Shown here: piece after piece, positions 60,614 to 64,000 of the stretch
Layout of the letters: every line of letters begins with the position of its first letter
Numbering within the stretch: position 1 is the first letter of the stretch
Origin: Micromonospora sp. RHAY321
Lineage (GTDB): Bacteria > Actinomycetota > Actinomycetes > Mycobacteriales > Micromonosporaceae
NCBI RefSeq assembly: GCF_023896955.1
Contig: NZ_JAMHIW010000009.1
Coordinates: 124,001 to 188,000 of the forward strand
Direction of reading: 5' to 3'
DNA length: 64,000 bases
Program-made: the position numbers and the translations under genes
The notes under the pieces: generated by a model
What the model saw: only the letters and a program-made list of their open reading frames with translations
Told to the model about the DNA's origin: nothing
Databases searched by the model: none

Positions 60614-61867
60614 ATGATCCGGCGTTCCACGACCACCGTCGAGGAGGCCGTCGCCGACGCGCACCGCCACGAGTGGGCCACCGTGCTGTCCTCGACGGTC
60701 AGCGCCGCCCGTGACTTCGACCTGGCCGAAGAGTGCGTGCAGGAAGCGTACGTGGAAGCGCTGGAGGCGTGGAGCCGCGACGGCGTCCCGCACCGGCCGG
60801 GTGCCTGGCTGACCACCGTGGCGAGACGGAAGGCGCTGGACGCGCTGCGGCGGGAGCAGACGTTCCGGTCCAAGCTGCCGCTGCTGGTCGAACCGGAGGA
60901 CACCGACCAGGGCGACCGCGACGACGATGCCGCCGTACCGGACGACCAGCTCAAGCTCATCTTCACCTGCTGCCACCCGGCGCTGTCCCAGGAGGCGCAG
61001 ATCGCGCTGACCCTGCGCCTCGTGTGCGGCATGAGCACGACCGACATCGCGCGGGCTTTCCTGGTCTCCGAGTCGACCATGGCGGCCCGGCTGACCCGCG
61101 CCAAGAAGAAGATCAGCACCGCCCGCATCCCCTACCGGGTCCCCCGTGCCGACGAGCTGGCGGACCGGCTGGACGCGGTGCTGACGGTGATCTACCTGCT
61201 CTGCGCCGCCGGGCACACGGCGCCGTCCGGGGACCAGCTGATGTCCGAGGACCTGGTGGACCGCGCGCTGGACCTGACCCGCACGCTGGTCACGTTGATG
61301 CCGCGGGAGCGGGAGGTCCAGGGCCTGCTCGCGCTGATCCTGCTCACCAACGCCCGCCGGGCAACCCGCGTCAACGACACGGGCCGCCTGCTGCCGCTGA
61401 TGAACCAGGACCGCACGGCCTGGGACCACGCGGCCATCGACGAGGCGCACCAGTTGGTCGTCGAGGCATTGCGGGAGGGCAGTCCGGGCCGGTACACACT
61501 GCAGGCCGCCATCGCCGCGCTGCACGCCACCGCCCCCAGCTACGCCGAGACCGACTGGCCGCGGGTCCTCGCCTTCTACGACCGGCTGCTGGCCGTCTGG
61601 CCCTCACCGGTCGTCGCGCTGAACCGGGCGATCGCCGTGGCCATGGTCGAGGGACCGGCCGCCGCGCTGCCCGAGATCGAGGCACTGGAGCGCGACGGCA
61701 GGCTGGTCGGCTACCGGTACCTGCCGTCGACCAAGGCGGATCTGCTCCGGCGGCTCGGCCGCCACCCCGAGGCCGTCGCCGCGTACCGGACCGCCCTCGA
61801 CCTGGCCCCCAACGACGCCGAACGTCAATTCCTCGCGACCAGGATGGCCGAGATCAGCGGCCGCTAG
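60614..61867 (+). CDS. ECF42-group RNA polymerase sigma factor in the cluster
   Basis: A 417-residue ECF42 sigma factor: region 2 FDLAEECVQEAYVEALEAWS and PGAWLTTVARRKALDALRRE, region 4 GMSTTDIARAFLVSESTMAARLTRAKKKI, then the long TPR-like C-terminal domain (VVALNRAIAVAMVEGPAAAL, VAAYRTALDLAPNDAERQFL). No DGPF gene is adjacent and no good TGTCGA promoter element precedes it, unlike the paralogue at 14600. It may be a cluster regulator or an insertion between biosynthetic genes. The hydroxylase gene follows by 99 bp. Confidence 0.92.
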   Translation: MIRRSTTTVEEAVADAHRHEWATVLSSTVSAARDFDLAEECVQEAYVEALEAWSRDGVPHRPGAWLTTVARRKALDALRREQTFRSKLPLLVEPEDTDQGDRDDDAAVPDDQLKLIFTCCHPALSQEAQIALTLRLVCGMSTTDIARAFLVSESTMAARLTRAKKKISTARIPYRVPRADELADRLDAVLTVIYLLCAAGHTAPSGDQLMSEDLVDRALDLTRTLVTLMPREREVQGLLALILLTNARRATRVNDTGRLLPLMNQDRTAWDHAAIDEAHQLVVEALREGSPGRYTLQAAIAALHATAPSYAETDWPRVLAFYDRLLAVWPSPVVALNRAIAVAMVEGPAAALPEIEALERDGRLVGYRYLPSTKADLLRRLGRHPEAVAAYRTALDLAPNDAERQFLATRMAEISGR

Positions 61868-61966
61868 GCCGTCCGGTGCACCGCGCACTCTGGAAGGGCT
61901 TCAGCCCGCAGGGCGGATGCCACGATGGAGATCCACGAAGCCACCAACGGCGAGGGATGAAGTCCG

Positions 61967-63505
61967 ATGAAGACGCGTCCGCTGACCGGTGCCGAATACA
62001 TCGAGAGCCTCCGCGACGACCGCGAGATCTACATCTACGGTGAGCGGGTCAAGGATGTGACGTCGCATCCGGCGTTCCGCAACCCGGTCCGGATGACCGC
62101 CAGGCTCTACGACGCCCTGCACGACCCCGAGCACCAGGGCGTACTGACCGCCCCGACCGACACCGGCAGCGACGGCTACACGCACCGGTTCTTCACCACC
62201 CCGCACTCGGCCGAGGATCTGGTCGCCGACCAGCAGGCCATCGCAACCTGGGCGCGGATGAGCTACGGCTGGATGGGACGCAGCCCGGACTACAAGGCCG
62301 CCTTCCTCGGCACCCTCGGCGCCAACGCCGACTTCTACGAGCCGTACGCGGACAACGCCCGCCGCTGGTACAAGGAATCCCAGGAGAAGGTCCTCTACTG
62401 GAACCACGCCATCGTGCACCCACCGGTCGACCGGAACCGTCCGCCGGACGAGGTTGCCGACGTGTTCATCCACGTGGAGGCCGAGACCGACTCGGGTCTG
62501 GTGGTCAGCGGCGCCAAGGTGGTGGCCACCGGGTCCGCGCTCGCCCACTACAACTTCATCGCCCACTACGGCCTGCCCATCAAGAAGAAGGAGTTCGCGC
62601 TGGTGGCGACGGTGCCGATGGGCGCGCCCGGCGTGAAGCTGATCTGTCGCCCGTCCTACACCGCCACGGCCGCGATGATGGGCAGCCCGTTCGACTACCC
62701 GCTCTCCTCCCGACTGGACGAGAACGACACCATCCTGGTGCTGGACAAGGTGCTCATCCCGTGGGAGAACGTGTTCATCTACGGCCACCTCGGCAAGGTG
62801 CAGTTGTTCACCGGGCGCTCCGGCTTTCCCGAGCGGTTCACCTTCCACGGCTGCACCCGCCTCGCTGTGAAGCTGGACTTCATCGCCGGCCTGCTGGCCA
62901 AGGCGCTGGAGATCACCGGCACCAAGGACTTCCGCGGCGTGCAGAGCCGGCTCGGCGAGGTGCTGGCCTGGCGCAACCTGTTCTGGGGGCTCTCCGACGC
63001 GGCGGCCCGCAACCCCGTGCCGTGGCGTAACGGGGCGGTACTGCCCAACCCGCGCTACGGGCTGGCCTACCGGTGGTTCATGCAGATCGGCTATCCGCGG
63101 GTCCGGGAGATCATCATGCAGGACGTGGCGAGCGGGTTGATCTACGTCAACTCCAGCGCCGACGACTTCCGCAACCCGGACGTCCGGCCCTACCTCGACA
63201 AGTTCGTCCGTGGCTCGGACGGGGTCGACGCGGTGCAGCGGGTCAAGGTGATGAAGCTGCTCTGGGACGCGGTCGGCACCGAGTTCGGCGGGCGCCACGA
63301 GCTGTACGAGCGCAACTACGCCGGCAACCACGAGAACACCCGGGTGGAGCTGCTCTTCGCCGACATGGCCTCGGGTGACGCGGAGAAGACGGCCGCCTTC
63401 GTCGACGAGTGCCTCGCCGAGTACGACCTGGACGGCTGGACCGTGCCGGACCTGTCGTCCTTCGACGAGCTGCGCGGTGTCCGCAACAACATGCTCAACG
63501 GGTGA
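61967..63505 (+). CDS. HpaB/SgcC-like FADH2-dependent aromatic hydroxylase
   Basis: A 512-residue 4-hydroxyphenylacetate 3-monooxygenase-family oxygenase component. TGAEYIESLRDDREIYIYGE opens the protein, and YGWMGRSPDYKAAFLGTLG, VSGAKVVATGSALAHYNFIA and DYPLSSRLDENDTILVLDKV are family blocks. In C-1027 biosynthesis SgcC hydroxylates PCP-tethered 3-chloro-beta-tyrosine; the nearby aminomutase, PCP and condensation genes support the same type of step here. A separate flavin reductase is needed and none is visible. GAGGG lies 10 bases before ATG 61967. The stop overlaps the next start (GTGA). Confidence 0.93.
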   Translation: MKTRPLTGAEYIESLRDDREIYIYGERVKDVTSHPAFRNPVRMTARLYDALHDPEHQGVLTAPTDTGSDGYTHRFFTTPHSAEDLVADQQAIATWARMSYGWMGRSPDYKAAFLGTLGANADFYEPYADNARRWYKESQEKVLYWNHAIVHPPVDRNRPPDEVADVFIHVEAETDSGLVVSGAKVVATGSALAHYNFIAHYGLPIKKKEFALVATVPMGAPGVKLICRPSYTATAAMMGSPFDYPLSSRLDENDTILVLDKVLIPWENVFIYGHLGKVQLFTGRSGFPERFTFHGCTRLAVKLDFIAGLLAKALEITGTKDFRGVQSRLGEVLAWRNLFWGLSDAAARNPVPWRNGAVLPNPRYGLAYRWFMQIGYPRVREIIMQDVASGLIYVNSSADDFRNPDVRPYLDKFVRGSDGVDAVQRVKVMKLLWDAVGTEFGGRHELYERNYAGNHENTRVELLFADMASGDAEKTAAFVDECLAEYDLDGWTVPDLSSFDELRGVRNNMLNG

Positions 63506-64000
63506 CACCGGTGGCCGCGGAACGGGTCGACTTCGGCCGACACTACGACGAGCGTTCGCCCATCACCGACGAGCTGCGCGACGGCCAGGTCCACATGTGG
63601 TACTGGTACGACCGCCGCGACGACGCGTCGCTGACCGAGGCGGTGCTGCGGATGACCCGGAAGGTGACCGACACCCTGGGCCTCCGGCCCGGCGAGCACC
63701 TGCTGGACGCGGGCTGCGGGCCGGGGGAGACCGCCGTGCACGTGGCCCGGACCACGGGCGTCCGGGTCACCGGGATCACGGTGAGCGGTTTCGAGATCGA
63801 CCGGGCCAACGAGCGGGCCAGGGCCGGCGGCGTCGGCGACCGCGTCACCATCCAGTACGGCGACTTCATGGACCTGTCGTTTCCGGACGACACCTTCGAC
63901 GCGGTGCTGGCGCTGGAGTCGCTCCAGAACGCCCCCGACCTCGGACGGGTGCTCGGCGAGCTGTACCGCGTGCTGCGCCCCGGCGGCCGGATCTCGCTGT
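63502..64000 (+). CDS. Class I SAM-dependent methyltransferase, 3' truncated by the window
   Basis: The frame opens at GTG 63502, overlapping the hydroxylase TGA by 4 bp, and runs to the window edge (166 residues visible). Motif I is LLDAGCGPGETAVHVAR (about residues 74-90), the next strand is GITVSGFEIDRANERAR, motif II/IV is VTIQYGDFMDLSFPDDTFD and ALESLQNAPDLGRVLGELYRVLRPGG closes motif III. MWYWYDRRDD near the N-terminus resembles the sterol/tocopherol-type and cluster O- or C-methyltransferases. Coupling to the hydroxylase suggests methylation of the newly made catechol hydroxyl, which is inference. Confidence 0.9.
   Translation, partial: MTPVAAERVDFGRHYDERSPITDELRDGQVHMWYWYDRRDDASLTEAVLRMTRKVTDTLGLRPGEHLLDAGCGPGETAVHVARTTGVRVTGITVSGFEIDRANERARAGGVGDRVTIQYGDFMDLSFPDDTFDAVLALESLQNAPDLGRVLGELYRVLRPGGRISL

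Noticed and set aside
61925..61960. An 11-codon open frame just before the hydroxylase start, possible leader peptide
   Set aside because: It lacks a convincing ribosome site, has no run of regulatory codons and no terminator-antiterminator pair follows.
1..64000. CRISPR arrays, tRNA/rRNA genes, insertion sequences, phage attachment sites
   Set aside because: None was seen by eye: no regularly spaced repeats, no cloverleaf with CCA-type end, no transposase or integrase reading frame.

Overview
The window is high-GC DNA from an actinomycete. The exported-hydrolase repertoire (M14 peptidases, DUF4185, SGNH lipase, GH15), the ECF42/DGPF pair, the furA-katG pair, F420-type enzymes and the many GTG starts with purine-rich Shine-Dalgarno sites fit Micromonosporaceae; Micromonospora is plausible but not proven. 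No rRNA, tRNA, CRISPR array, transposase or attachment site was recognised.

Positions 1-47.5 kb look like a chromosomal accessory region of small independent modules. Positions 1-13 kb carry exported hydrolases: a keto-disaccharide hydrolase fragment, two M14 peptidases, an alpha/beta hydrolase and a Tat-exported amidase, plus a GH15 trehalase-like enzyme. Positions 13-22 kb hold an ECF42 sigma factor with its DGPF partner and a matching promoter, an XRE-cupin regulator divergent from a methyltransferase, a MmyB-type regulator divergent from an SDR, a DUF4185 protein and an SGNH lipase. Positions 22-30 kb hold furA-katG and a redox block (an F420-NADP reductase-like protein and two luciferase-like oxidoreductases) opposed to a MarR gene and an MFS pump, with MarR-type operators between them. 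Positions 30-47.5 kb contain flavoenzymes, an iodotyrosine deiodinase-like nitroreductase, a YbdK ligase with an M20 peptidase, a MerR-methyltransferase chimera, a molybdopterin oxidoreductase, a DHA2 transporter, a tannase-family esterase and small reductases.

From 47.6 kb to the right edge lies one arm of a secondary-metabolite gene cluster. A leftward operon encodes an MIO tyrosine aminomutase, a free-standing condensation protein, a peptidyl carrier protein and a phytanoyl-CoA-type dioxygenase. Rightward genes encode a TylF-type methyltransferase, a RibD/DHFR-fold reductase, a signal-less UgpB-like solute-binding protein, an acyl-CoA-dehydrogenase-fold flavoprotein, a P450, an SDR, a LasC/MonCI-like FAD monooxygenase, an ECF42 sigma factor, an HpaB/SgcC-like aromatic hydroxylase and, overlapping it, a methyltransferase that runs off the window. 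The aminomutase/PCP/condensation/hydroxylase set matches the beta-tyrosine branch of C-1027, kedarcidin and maduropeptin biosynthesis. The adenylation enzyme, a halogenase and any polyketide synthase are not in the window and may lie beyond 64 kb. The inferred product contains a ring-hydroxylated, probably O-methylated beta-tyrosine unit attached by the free-standing condensation enzyme.

Many units end in long perfect inverted repeats that read as intrinsic terminators, so operon boundaries can be drawn with some confidence.
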